A model generated the notes under the pieces. The model made no database searches. It was not told the DNA's origin and was given only the letters and a program-made list of their open reading frames with translations. Positions 35,801-47,500 of a stretch of 64,000 nucleotides of DNA are shown one piece after another (the stretch's first letter is position 1; each line of letters begins with the position of its first letter). The stretch comes from Myxocyprinus asiaticus (Eukaryota > Chordata > Actinopteri > Cypriniformes > Catostomidae): NCBI RefSeq assembly GCF_019703515.2, contig NC_059362.1, forward strand, positions 23,496,826-23,560,825. The letters run 5' to 3'. A program made the position numbers and the translations under genes.

Positions 35801-35961
35801 ATGCAAGTCATTATTCCACACTGTAAAAATAAATACAAAAATGAAAACTCGTATTGGCTCTAATCTCTGTGCATTTTTACAAGAATGTTGCGTAAAAAGT
35901 TTGCATCTTTTATTTGCTGGGTCTATTGAACATATTCTCACAATATCTTTAACATTAAATG

Positions 35962-36016
<55 letters not shown>

Positions 36017-36606
36017 AATTGGATGTAGAGTTCAACATACAGCTACCTGAGGTTCATGTCTCCGTTGACCAACAGTGACATGATGTTGGACAGGTTGCCC
36101 CCGGGGCAGCAGCCGCACAGCAGTACAGCCATAGCGGCCACATCGTTTAGGGAGAAGGCCAGAGCCAGGAGGAAGGCAATCAGGGGCATGATAACAAACT
36201 GGCACACCAGCGCCAGCAGAACTCCTATGGGTCTGCGAATGTGCTCGCCAATCTGACTGATCTCCACTGTGCAGCCAAGCCCAAGCATAGTGAAGCACAG
36301 GACAAATCCAACAAACACGTTAATTCCGTGACTCAAGGGCGAGTCCCAGAACGCGATGATCAAGTGAGTGGGCTCTTCGGATGGGGAGAATGGTCCGGCC
36401 AGTAGCCCCGCTGGAGTCAAGGCAGTCCTGAGGGTGTTGACCACCACAGACAACGGCTCTTCTGTGGCGCGCAACCCAGCCATAGAAGGGCTCTCATAGA
36501 CGCCGCTACGATCCTCGGAGAAATTAACGACATCATTCGTGAAGTTATGAAGTTGGCTGAGCGTGGCGGTGGACGCATCGGTGCTCGGCACTCTGGAGGT
36601 CTCCAT
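32844..36606 (-). CDS. slc10a4: SLC10A4 (sodium/bile acid cotransporter-like 4), complete
   Basis: SLC10A4 is an SLC10-family membrane protein found on synaptic vesicles of cholinergic and monoaminergic neurons; its substrate is unsettled. Three exons on the - strand: 36606-36047 (phase 2 out), 34446-34236 (phase 0 out), 33383-32844 (stop). Product 436 aa, close to the ~437 aa I recall for human. The N-terminal ~95 residues are Ser/Thr-rich and extracellular/luminal with N-x-S/T sites; then hydrophobic segments consistent with the 9-10 TM fold. Family motifs: FTMLGLGCTVEI, CGCCPGGNLSNIMSLL, MTISSTLLALVLMPL, ASGYGLA and ETGCQNVQLC (the E-x-G-x-Q-N sodium-site region). The C-tail is acidic (EDDDDDTN). 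Intron 1 holds a (TA)n tract 33 bp from the exon 1 donor and a Tc1 foldback element. Adjacent to zar1 as in mammals. Confidence 0.95.
35101..35626 (-). mobile_element. Tc1 foldback element, copy 1 (right arm truncated)
   Basis: Starts after TA with CACCGATCAGTCACAACATT and is collinear with 52013-52530, including the transposase N-terminal remnant ([20 protein letters not shown]). The second arm stops near 35626 after GATTGTTGGTGCCAGA. It lies in slc10a4 intron 1. Confidence 0.82.
35966..36014. repeat. (TA)n microsatellite beside slc10a4 exon 1 donor
   Basis: About 24 TA units ending 33 bp inside intron 1. Confidence 0.95.
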
Positions 36607-36850
36607 CGCATCTCCGGGGGACTGGAGCTCTCCAAAGGATCCTTCAGTCTCCGCTGGTGTCCCCTCCCTGAAACGAGATACGCGTGCAGCAGCGCGATCC
36701 CCTAGAGGCGCAGGATCATTTTAATTCTGTCACCAGTGACTGCAGGGGCGAGGCCTCCAGCGCTCTGAGCGCACGGTGGCACCGGGAGGGGTTTGCCAGT
36801 ATTGCGCACGTCATGAAATGCCATTTAGAGGCGCCATCCACCCAGATTGG
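36607..36850 (-). promoter_or_regulatory. slc10a4: CpG-rich 5' region of slc10a4
   Basis: GC-rich with many CpGs (ACGCGTGCAGCAGCGCGAT and others) against an AT-rich background, directly upstream of the start codon. No TATA box. Probably the promoter and 5' UTR. Confidence 0.5.
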
Positions 36851-38099
36851 CTAAGAAGCTGACCAACACGAAACAGATAACCAAAGACATGGAGTTAAGT
36901 TCTCCTTGTCACAGGTATAGGTTGTCAAATATGAAATACAATTTACTTGTTTGATAGCCTATTTAGATGGCAAACAACCTGTTCACATTTATAACATGCG
37001 ATTTTCACTAACTGCATAGGCAATATAATAATTAGCTTATACAAAAATGAGACATTTAGTTTAAAATAGTTTTAGAGGAATTATACCATGTCATGACACT
37101 GCATAATACTGAATGTCAACTAAACATTGCCTCAATACGCAGCGTAATTGCTGTTGAAAAAAAATGTATCCATAAAAAAAAAGAATGTGTGTGTGGGGTG
37201 GGGAGATCTTCTGGAAAACAAAAAGCCTACTTTTAGACAGGAAAAATTCATTCATTATAATGTGCGAAAAGATGAATAAAATGGAAGTTGCTCCCAAATT
37301 CACTCCTTTTACTCTGTATAGGTCTCCCAGTTTAATATCCACACTTTCGTGTTTTGTTTCGCATCTTACATGTCTTGTGCTGAAATGTTTGCAGTATTGT
37401 CATTGGATAAACCACTTCTGCTCACCAGTTGCAAACCAGAGATATCTACATTAGCCTATCAGTGTGCAGATTATCACTGTAAACACTAATGCTCAAAATA
37501 ATTTATTGTTGGTTAGGGAAAAATTAAATCAGACAAATTAGTTCAGATAAATTAACCTTGATGACTATTAAGAACTTTCTCTTTCTTTTGAGTTCAAGAA
37601 ACTGATAACCTGAATTGTTTTGTTGTTTTGAGTTAAATTAACTTTGTCTCTTTAAATTTACAGGAACTGTAACAGAAACTGGGCAGGGGATTTCTATTTC
37701 CCAGCATGCTTTGCATGGTACTTGAGTAAAGAGAGTACATTTTAATGTGTTATAATGTGTTTTTGTGCAAGATAAATGTGGGGGTGAGGCAGAATTGTTA
37801 GTGTTTTATGTTTTGTTGTGTTATAGAAGAGTTTCTGTTATGTTTTGGGGGGTTACTGTTATGGTGAATATGTTAAGGAAGTTATATATGTCTTAGCTCA
37901 TTAAGTAATTAATGTGCTAATCAAAGCATAGTGTTACCAATTAGTGTGCATTCAGCATGTTAGCATTCTAGCTAGTTAACTTTTCTCTAATGGAAATATT
38001 TAAATTAAGATTACCTGGTGATTTTAAGATCAGCTAAGGAGCTAAATTCAAAGTTAAGCGTCATTAGAATTTATGAGTTAGCCTTCTCAATATTTCAAG
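36851..38099. other. intergenic DNA upstream of slc10a4
   Basis: AT-rich; no gene or clear repeat recognised. Confidence 0.5.
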
Positions 38100-38740
38100 T
38101 TAAAGGAATAGTTCACCCAAATATTGAAATCATTAACTCATGTCATTCCAGATGTGTATGACTTGCTTTCTTCTGCTGAACACACACCAATATTTTTAGA
38201 AGAATATCACAGCTCTGTAGGTCCATACAATTCAAGTGAATGGTGACAAACATTTTCAAGCTCCAAAATGCACAAAAAGGCAGCATAAAAGTAATCCAAA
38301 AGACTCCAGTGGTGAAATCTATATCTTCAGAAGCAATATGATAGGTGTGGGTGAGTCCTTTTGTACTATAAATCTACCTTTTCACTTTCTCATTCTTATT
38401 TTGTTTTTGGCAATTCACATTCTTTGTGCATATCGCCACCTACTGGCAGGGAGGAAAATATATATTGAAAAAGGACTTAAATATTGACCTGTTTCTCACC
38501 CACACCTATCATATCGCTTCTGAAGACATAGATTAAGCCACTGAAGTCTTATGGATTACTTTTATGCTGCCTTTATGTGCATTTTGGAGCTTCAAAATGT
38601 TAGTATCCATTCACTTGCATTGTATGGATCTACAGAGCTGAGATATTCTTCTAAAAATCTTTGTTCATGTTCTGCAGAAGAAAGAAAGTCACACATCTGG
38701 GATGGCGAATTTTCATTTTTGGGTGAACTATCCCTTTAAG
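38100..38740. mobile_element. TTAA-ended long-palindrome MITE, complete reference copy
   Basis: Begins TTAAAGGAATAGTTCACCCA and ends TGGGTGAACTATCCCTTTAA. The two halves are inverted copies over nearly 300 bp each (ATATTTTTAGAAGAATATC, GCAGCATAAAAGTAATCC, CCCACACCTATCATATCG and their complements). Every family end in this window carries TTAA, which suggests a TTAA-targeting (piggyBac- or Kolobok-like) mobiliser. Confidence 0.85.
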
Positions 38741-39475
38741 AGCAATGAACATGCATGTGTAGTACAAATTAAATCTGAAAGTTCTAACATAAACTTGGGA
38801 GTTTATTAAGTTAAAAAAATAATAATAATGTAATTGATTGCCTCATTTTTTATTTATTTTTTTCTGCAAACTTAGGGTTGTAGCCTAAAAACTGATTCTG
38901 TTCAAATTGCCTTTAAATATGGTGTTTGGTGTTAATTTTTTTTACAGTCCTCTTAAATAAAGGCCTCTATTTGTTTAGGGCATTTGTTGTGTAACCTCTT
39001 GTGCATTGTGCAAGGCTGATGGTGGTGCAGCCAAAACATAAATCATTTACATGTATTGATCTAATACTGGATTGTTATGAAGAGTTAGGTATAAACATTT
39101 TCTTCTTTTTACACACAGATATGATGTTTCAGCCACAAATACATCCTTATTTGTCCCCCCCCCCATTTGTTGTTGTTGTTTTTTTGTTTTTGTTTATTCA
39201 ATATAACAGCAAGTGTAACACCCCTGCATTTCAGACCAAGCTGTTTCAAATCATTTTCTTTTAAGAAAAGTATTCTGTACTTTCGCCCTCTGTGATTTGA
39301 CGTGAACTGCTCTCTCTCTCTCATTATTTACATAAGTGACCACTGTTCAACTTTCCAGTAAAGAGTGCTGGAGTAACACACAAGTGATTTAGCAACATTT
39401 TCGAATAACTCGACATCTTAAAGTCCATAAAATTATAAGGTAAGGAGTCTTATTTTATGTTTTAGCTATTAAAAT

Positions 39476-39675
39476 TGATAGTTCAACCCAGAAATATAAT
39501 TATGTTCTCATTTTCTCACCATCATGTTATTACAAACCATTTCATTCTTATGAGGAACACAAAATGATAAGTTAGGCAGAATGTTATGCAACTGACAACC
39601 AGTCTCCATTCACTTCCACTGTAACTTTTCTCCATAAAATGAAAGTGAATGGTGACTGAGCCTGTCATTCTGCCT
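39476..39675. repeat. partial TTAA-type MITE followed by a 'CAGGGCCGTTCACACC' element
   Basis: 39476-39665 matches the MITE left half. From 39678, AGGGCCGTTCACACCGAA starts another fish repeat whose end TATGAACAGACCTTA at ~39875 is its inverted terminus. Confidence 0.55.
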
Positions 39676-39875
39676 ACAGGGCCGTTCACACCGAATTCGT
39701 TTTTGGGTCCGTCCGCGCTGCTTTTCCTAATTATTTTCCTATATAAAGTATGCGTGAGACGGAAGTCTCGTTGTTTTTGCTGCATCTCGCGCCCGACACC
39801 TTTTATAGACGCCCTGTCTCTAGACACCTGCATACTCTATAGCGCAAAGACGCGTTTAGTATGAACAGACCTTAA

Positions 39876-40732
39876 TAGGGTACAACGAGGCTAAAGGCAC
39901 CCCGGGGCAAAAGGCACATTTGATTTTAGTTTCTCCCAAAACAACAAAAACTACCACAGTACTTTCCTTAACACCTATATGCCACTTTACTCTGCAGAAT
40001 TATTCCTGATCCATGAGATCATTGTGTGCAATGGCGTGTTTGATTTTGATGTAATTTGAGCTAATATTTAATCATTTTTAAAATGTTGTAAATTTTTGTA
40101 GCTAATGAGAATTCCTGAAATTATCACATTTATTTGTACTTATTTGTCATTTTCAGTTTTGTTCAATAAGTGAAAGGATAATATTTGGGGTAAAAAGCCC
40201 TCTTGTTGCAGGGGCTAAAAACCTATAAAACACTGAATGAAAAATGTTGACTGACTCACATTGACTGATCCAATCACAGTGGAGATTATTATTGTTTATA
40301 GAATACTTGAGATGTTCTGAAATGCCAAAAGTGATTGAAATTAACAGGAAATGTTTAACCATTTTCTGAAGTGGTTACTAATTATTATCTTAATGTGTTA
40401 CTCAAAAAATGCAACTTTTGGTCTCAAAATGTGTCTATTTGCATTTGAAAAATGTTGCCCTATACCGCTATTGTTACACAATATCACTATAACCCCCCTA
40501 GGGGCCTTTTATGCCAAGTGAAAAGCCTCCCTCGCCACTTTTTTTTAAAAAATTTTTTAAAGAATTTTAATCAAAACAACTTTTCATTATTATTTCTTTT
40601 CACACAAATGATGTTGCTCCATCAATATTTAATAATAATAAAAAAGTAATAATTTTTCAACGTTGATACATTTTGTGACCAGAAAAAAAGCACAGTTTCC
40701 TTAAGGTGTGCCTTTAGCCCGGTTGTACCCTT
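39876..40732. mobile_element. DNA transposon remnant with ~27-bp terminal inverted repeats
   Basis: The left TAGGGTACAACGAGGCTAAAGG pairs with the right CCTTTAGCCCGGTTGTACCC. No target duplication is obvious and no transposase frame is seen. Confidence 0.75.
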
Positions 40733-41064
40733 GCAGGTTTAAAGGTCATATAGGGTCAGGAAATGGCTACAGATTTTTATTTATTTATTTTTTTATGAAC
40801 TATCCCTTAAATCATTCAAGACCAGTGACGGATAGAAAAACAACATGACCTGGTGAGACTTTACAGGTCAAACTACATGTGATTTTTAACTTTCTACTTC
40901 TAAACAAGTGGGCTCTATCCATTAAATTGTCTTCTTGGAATAAAGATCTCTTCAAAAAGAAAAGCAGACAGAAACTCTATAGCTACTCGAAATAAACCAA
41001 CAGCATATTTGATCAAATTCCATTACAAATTTCTATACAGTATCGCTCTGAACAGCTTGTGAAG

Positions 41065-42206
41065 ATGAATTCCTGGCTCATGCTCGCGCTCGCGGTGATG
41101 GTAGTCTTCTGTTGCCATGACGCCCTCTCGTGTCCAAAGCGATGCACGTGCCACTTCAGCACCAAAACAACTGAGGTTGTGTGCCCTGATGCTGGCCTCT
41201 CTCGTTTCCCTGGAGATGGTCTCCCAGGCAACACCACCTCCTTAACCATCCAGTTCACCAACCTCAGCGTGCTGACGTCTCAAGACCTGGCAGCCATCCC
41301 ACTCCTGGAGGAGCTGCACCTGCCCGGCAACAAACTGAGCAGCTTACCAGCAGATCTTCTGAAGGGCCTTCCTCACCTACACACCATAGACCTCACAGGT
41401 GAGTGTATATCATACAGGGGGACAAAACAAATACTAAGACATTCTGAAATTCATCTAAAATGTTCAATTCAATCTAATTTTTATTTGTGCAAAATAGAAG
41501 AATTTTCACAAGTGAAATACACTGTATTTTCTAACTTTTCTCCAAAATCTGCTCAGATAATGAACTGCGGGAGATTCCCCCACGTATTTTCCATTATGCT
41601 CCACTTCTTAACCTGGTGCTAAAAGACAACCGCATCTCCAGCATCCATCCAGACTGGTTGCCCAACAACAGCAGTCTCACTTGGTTAGACTTGTCAGGAA
41701 ACCATCTTATAAAATTCCCAATGGCCCAACTCCAGAGTCTGAGTCACCTAAAAGTTCTGCATCTCTCGCAGAATAAACTTGAGGAGCTTCCAGTTGGGTG
41801 TCTAGATGCTCACTCTGCTCTAGAGAGACTTCATTTGGAGCAGAACAAAATCCTGTCCCTGGATGTAAAGACCTTTAGCCACACTGCTAACCTGACTCAC
41901 CTTTTCCTGCAGAAAAATAAACTGGAGAGCATCCCACCCACTGTTTTCCAGGGACTCGACCGCTTGGAGTATATTGACCTCAGTGACAACAGGCTGCAGT
42001 TTCTGCCCCCTGGCACATTAGATATTAATAGCAGTTGGGTGGAGCTGAACTTTAACCCCTGGCATTGTGATGCTAAAATAGAGTACCTGTGGAAGAAACT
42101 GAGCACGGAGTCCTTACAGTCGGAGCCCAAATGTACTTCACCAGAGAACCTGAAAGACCGTACCATTGCGACACTTACCCGCAAAGAAATGGGCCTGCCA
42201 GAGTAA
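41065..42206 (+). CDS. secreted leucine-rich repeat protein, leucine-rich alpha-2-glycoprotein-like
   Basis: Two exons: 41065-41398 (phase 1 out, donor gtgagt) and 41557-42206 (acceptor GCTCAG, stop TAA); product 327 aa. Residues 1-22 are a signal peptide (MNSWLMLALAVMVVFCCHDALS), followed by a Cys-rich LRR N-cap (CPKRCTC), eight or nine LRRs of the LxxLxLxxNxLxxLP type (such as LLEELHLPGNKLSSLPADLL, LTWLDLSGNHLIKFP), and an LRR C-terminal cap (NPWHCDAKIEYLWKKL, CTSPENLKDRTI). No TM segment follows, so it should be secreted. LRG1 in mammals is a ~350-aa serum glycoprotein of the same layout that modulates TGF-beta signalling. Orthology is not proven; another small LRRNT/LRRCT protein is possible. 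The start is the ATG before the signal peptide; upstream noncoding exons cannot be excluded. Confidence 0.88.
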
Positions 42207-42394
42207 GGGGAATCTGAAATGAAATGGTTAGGAAAATGTGAGGAAATACAAATGTTTAAAAGAGTAGAGATCAACTGATAAAAAAGAAGGGACAGTAGAC
42301 TTTCATAACAACGCACCACATTGGATGTTTATGGTCAAAGCATACCGTGTAACAATTGTTTTTTGTAAACGCTAGCAAGGTATTATACTTTGCA

Positions 42395-42400
42395 AATAAA
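42395..42400 (+). terminator. poly(A) signal of the LRR gene
   Basis: AATAAA 189 nt after the stop codon, in TTTGCAAATAAAACAAAATT. Confidence 0.7.
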
Positions 42401-42464
42401 ACAAAATTTAAGAACGTTGCTAACTGCACACAATTGTGACAAGTTACTTAGCAATTATTTACTT

Positions 42465-42660
42465 AAAGCTGAAGTGTGGAATTTCTGCACCGCGAGCGCC
42501 AGCGAACGGAATTCAAAACAGCTTTCTCAATACGCCCCCCGTCTGCCGTTGGTCAAACCAAGATTTAGCCCCGCCCCCAGCTCACGCCATTGGTTGAGTA
42601 ACGTTGTTGGGCGGGTCTAAGCGGGTTCCTTAAAAACAGACCGAGTTCACAGTGTTTCGA
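42465..42660. repeat. GC-rich interspersed repeat
   Basis: A CpG-rich patch (GCGAGCGCCAGCGAACGGAA, GCCCCGCCCCCAGCTCACG) bounded by AT-rich DNA and beginning AAAGCTGAAGTGTGGAATTTC, a start I associate with a common fish repeat. It could instead be a small CpG island; I cannot tell. Confidence 0.35.
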
Positions 42661-43007
42661 GAAAATTTACATATGAATGGCTTACTAATAGTTGACTCTG
42701 CATATTAAGCTAGAATATGATAAAGCATTTTAACACAGAAAAAGTTAGATATTTAAGCTTTATTTTTTTAAATTAAGACCATCTAATGCTTCTAAAATAT
42801 AGTTCATATAGTGCAGATAGTTCAAGATAATGATAAATCCACTTTGAACAGTTTTGGTTTGAAATTTTGAACCAAGATCTCTAAATAAATTACATTTTTA
42901 AAGGACAACTACAGCCTCAAATGCAACATATTTCTATGGCCAGCAGTGATGTCCTCATTTCAATAAACTATGGGAACACATAAAAGACCACACACCAGTT
43001 TTCAGCT

Positions 43008-44506
43008 TTTATTTGAAATGTGATTTAACGCAGGGGAAACCGAGCATCATGTTTGTGGAGATATAAAAGCCTTTACCAAAAACAATCCACAAAATGTCAT
43101 GTCATGTATTCATGACCATACTAAGCTCAAGCATCCCACTAACTCTATATCTCACCACACTGAGGCATCTCACCATTTAATAAATAAGCCTCTTATCAGA
43201 GCATTTAGTCATAAATATCCAGGGATTTTTATAACGTACTTCTGTTACAAAAAGCATATAAATGTTATCAAAGCAATTACAAAATCAAACTAAAATTGAG
43301 CAAGAAATGCAAAAAACCCTGAAGTAACTAACTGGCAAAATAAAGCAATTGGCACAAACCAAAAAAGAACAGTTGTAGCAATCACAGAATTTGATCAATT
43401 ATAGGCACTCTTTTTTTCTTTTCTTTTTTTTTTAAACAAACTTGCACAGTCTCACATGTATGCTAGTGTGCATGCGGGATGTCATTACCATGTGTTCAGG
43501 TGGCACTGCCTTTTATCAGTTTCACTCAGAGAATGACAACAAATTACATGACCAGGTATTTTCCCAAATTAACAGTACATAACCACACTGCACTTTACCC
43601 ACTGAGACAATATCACTGGGACATGAACAGATTGACTTTTGAACAAAATTTGACAATAACAACAGTTCATCTAATTCAGTTATTCTCAAGCCTGTATATT
43701 AGTTAGGACATACAAACACAAATTGGGAAATTGGCCTTGAACATCTTACTGATCTCTGTCTCAGCCTCATGACTGTCTCCTTGAGAAAAAGCATAATTTC
43801 TACAGTATATTCGAGGACTCAAACTAAACACATTTGTTCGCAAATTCTAAAACGTGTCCAACATTGTTCAGACATCAAAAGTGCTTTGGAAACTTAGCTT
43901 TGCAATTGAGGTTCAATAATGACATTCAGAAAGAAAAAGAAAAAGAAATGTGTGCTCATACATTTATAGAACACAATACTGTGTGAATACTCTTTGAAAG
44001 AAATATTTTAAATAATGATTTCAAATAAATAAGTCACATAGATATGAAAGACATTCTGACAGAATGCAATTGCCACATTGGTGACTGTATCGGCAAAGAA
44101 AAATCATTCCGACTTGAGTTTAAAGGCCAAATGTTCAAGTCAATTTGCAACATACAAGAGATTGCCACTAATCTGTTACAGAGAAAATTATTCAGTTGTC
44201 TCATTTCTTCTGTGGTGGGGTGGTTTGCAAGCAGGATTGATGATGATTCGAAGCTGTTTGCAATACAGGTGCTGTTTGGTAGGTAAGGGTGCACCGAGTG
44301 GCCGAATCCAAGTCTGTTTCTTTGGCATTCTGTGGTGTCCAGCCTGCCTTCCACATCTATGAATATCAACTCTGATGTCAACTGGAAGAGGGTATAATCA
44401 GTTGTTTGGAAGAATGAGTCTCTTTATTTGTGGGGGTTATAGTCATATCTCAATAAAGTGCCAGGTTGTACTGAAAGCCAGTTTGTGCTGTTGGTTCTGG
44501 GCATGC
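43008..44506 (-). other. slain2: slain2 3' untranslated region
   Basis: Repeat-poor stretch after the stop codon at 44507, ending at a - strand AATAAA (43013-43008). The overlapping short frames in 44034-44381 are noncoding. Confidence 0.65.
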
Positions 44507-44573
44507 TCAGTAGCAGCCCTCTCTCCAGCTCTCATCTCTGATACCACTGTATGTCCTTGGAGCTGGAAGAGAC
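44507..44573 (-). CDS. slain2: slain2 terminal exon
   Basis: Only 67 nt: completes Arg (AG|G), then [21 protein letters not shown] and TGA. The acceptor is CTGAAG before 44573. The aromatic/charged W-[RK]-[ED]-G-C-Y ending is the family's hallmark. Confidence 0.92.
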
Positions 44574-47500
44574 CTTCAGAACAAACAACATAATTAGTAT
44601 ACACACTTCACATAAATTTACTATGTACATTCTGCATGGATTCTTATTCTATTAGAAGTCATTATAATCATACTTATAGGAATAGTTATCCCAAAAATGA
44701 TCATAATTTACTCACGGTCATGTTCCAAACCTGTATGGCTTTCTTTCCAATGCGAAACACAAAAGGAGATGTTTCCATGAATATCTCTGTCCATCTTTTC
44801 AATACAATATGGACATTATGGGCTTTATTTTCATGAGTCTGCAAAGTGCAGCACAAAGCACTACGACCGTGAGCTACATCTTAGAATTAGCGCTCTCACA
44901 AAAACTGGATAGGTGCAATTTTCGTGCCAGTGCAAAGTGCAAGTGGGCGTGGGTGGGAGTGTTTGCGCTATCTTTGGGTATAAGTATGCAAACTGTTGGT
45001 GTACTGTATGTTAATGAAGTGGTGCAAAGCGCAATTAGTGCAATGACCTATTTCTCAGGAAACAAATGAAGACTTTTCAAAAGGTGGTCTTAATCTCAGC
45101 ATAAAATCCAAACTTTGCACTAGCAGGTGGCAATAAAGTCCATGTCCAAACTGAAGTGAAACATCAAATTATGTCCATGACGATCAGTGTTGAAGCCGTT
45201 TTATGAAACAAATATTTATGAGATTTGTATTAAAATATCTTTAGTTCATTTTTTTTTCAATTATTATTATGTTTATATTTACAATTGTGTTTATGATCTA
45301 ATTTATATTGGTATTTTTCCACCAGTTGTCGTAGAGTGATTTTGAAGTCACAGCAAAAGGGGCTGGTGGAAGAAGTTGGAGAGGGTAAAATGTTTGGATT
45401 TGGTATGATTTTTTTTTTTTCATGTTTCAATTACATTATTTTCATCAAAATCGTGAAAAAAAAAGTGACGTTTGTTCCGATACAATCACTGTTAATACTA
45501 GCAGTATGTCAGTAGATGATGAAAATGATTAATAGTACTTACATTCTCTATAATTTAATGGATCATACATCCAAATTCTGACAAGAATCACATTTTCCAT
45601 ATAAAAGGAGCATGTCACTGTCATAGAAATGCCTGACATTCAACACTGATGCAGCTAATGCACAAAAGAATGTAAGTCCATATTTTAATTCTTCGTATTC
45701 ATTGCATACAGTCCATTTACACTACCAACTTCTTATGAATGTGCTTTCTTTGTTTATATCGTTGGTGCTTGACAGGGAATGGACTATATCATTTTGGCAG
45801 ATGGTGCCAGAAAAGAACCTCAGAGTTAACTTGCACTTGATCCAGCCCATTAGTGCTTTGCATGCACAATTTCACCAAACGCGCACCTAGACTTCACGCA
45901 TGCTTGCACGAAAATAACAAAACTTCATGGCCATGCCTACTGACTTTGTGTGTATGACTAGTGGCATAGCGCTGCGCTTAGCGCTAGTAAAATAGGACCC
46001 AAAGATTTACATTTCGGGTTGAAATATGATGCACAAGCCGCATGGGCTACTTTTATGATCCTTTTGGGTCCTTTTTTAAGCTTTAAAGTGAGGCATTATC
46101 CTCTGCCCTTGTACTGAAATGACAGACTGAGATATTCATCAAGACATCTAATTTCTTGTTATGCACAAGAAAGAGAGTTTGGAGTGAATAAATTATGACA
46201 GAATTTTCATTTTGGGTGAAGTATACTTGAAATTAAGTAAAAAAATATAACAATACATTAAACAATAAAACAGAGAGAAAGGGTGTCACGTCGTCCTGTG
46301 TGTACCTGCGCACAGGCTGGACCAGTTTGCTGCGAGGCACCGGTAAACCCCCTCCTGTGCTAGCAGTGGGGCGGGGCAGGCCACTGCGGGGTGGGGCCAT
46401 AGAGCGTGTGGGCGTGGCTGTGCCTGAACCATGATTAGACATGACCTTCATGGGCTGCCGGAGAGCCAGGGGAGATGGGGCAGCGGGAGTCCGCAACTTA
46501 CTGGATGAGGGCACTACAGACAGCAAGAATGACACATGGAATAAGAAGTCAGGGAAAGGAATAAAGGCAAAAGACAGAATAAAAAAGGGGATGCCACATT
46601 AAAATATGAACTGAAACATTACAGACATTTCATAAAGGTACTGATGCATATTACAGACTGAATAAAGAACCCAGAAGTGCTTTTATTCAGTAGTTTGTTT
46701 TCTGTCTGTAAACTACCTGATGCAAGCCATTCAAGGGATCACAATCACAGGTTAATGGGAATAGGGTTTAAATGGCAAACAAAGTCTTTTGATCGGGATG
46801 CAACCCTGAATACCAAACCGATGCAATTAGAGAAGTACAATTCATTTCATGAAGCTACTTAAACATCATCATAATGAAACAAACACAGTCCTATGTAACA
46901 TGTAGAGGAACTAGGGCTGGGTATTGATACAGATTTCCCGATTCGTTTCTGATTCATATGCTCTCAATTCGATTCGATATCGACTCATATGGGTATATGT
47001 CAATTAGAATGTTCCTTTTGCTCACATATAAAATAAATTCTCTCCCAGCTAATACTGTTAATTATACAGCGGACCTTCTAACTAGGTACATTACGAAAAT
47101 TAAAATTGTACTAATTATATTTAATTTATCATTATTTTGGTCACATTTTATCTTTTTAAATTGAACAAATCCATATAATATTATATGTTATAAATTATAT
47201 ATTTTACATGTTTTTTTGTTTAATTGCATAATTTGTACTACTGTATTTACATTGATTTAATGAACACGTGCCAAACCCGGTATTGTCTCTTTAAGAAAAC
47301 CGGCATTTCTGTAGATGAGCGCATGTTAACGAGAGCGACTCCAACGGCTTTATCTCATCTGTCCTACACGTGATTAGCATTAAATGTTTCCTTTTTATTG
47401 TTTTTGATCAACATCTGACTGTAGAGAACAACAAATGTTTTGAAGAGGCATTATTCTCCAGCCAGGTCTCCCAAGCAACCAAGTTGGCCTGGTTGCTATG

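Noticed and set aside
41059..41064. Upstream GTG start for the LRR gene
   Set aside because: Vertebrate initiation at GTG is rare and the ATG at 41065 directly opens a good signal peptide.
44034..44381. Overlapping frames on both strands
   Set aside because: They fall in the slain2 3' UTR and resemble no protein.
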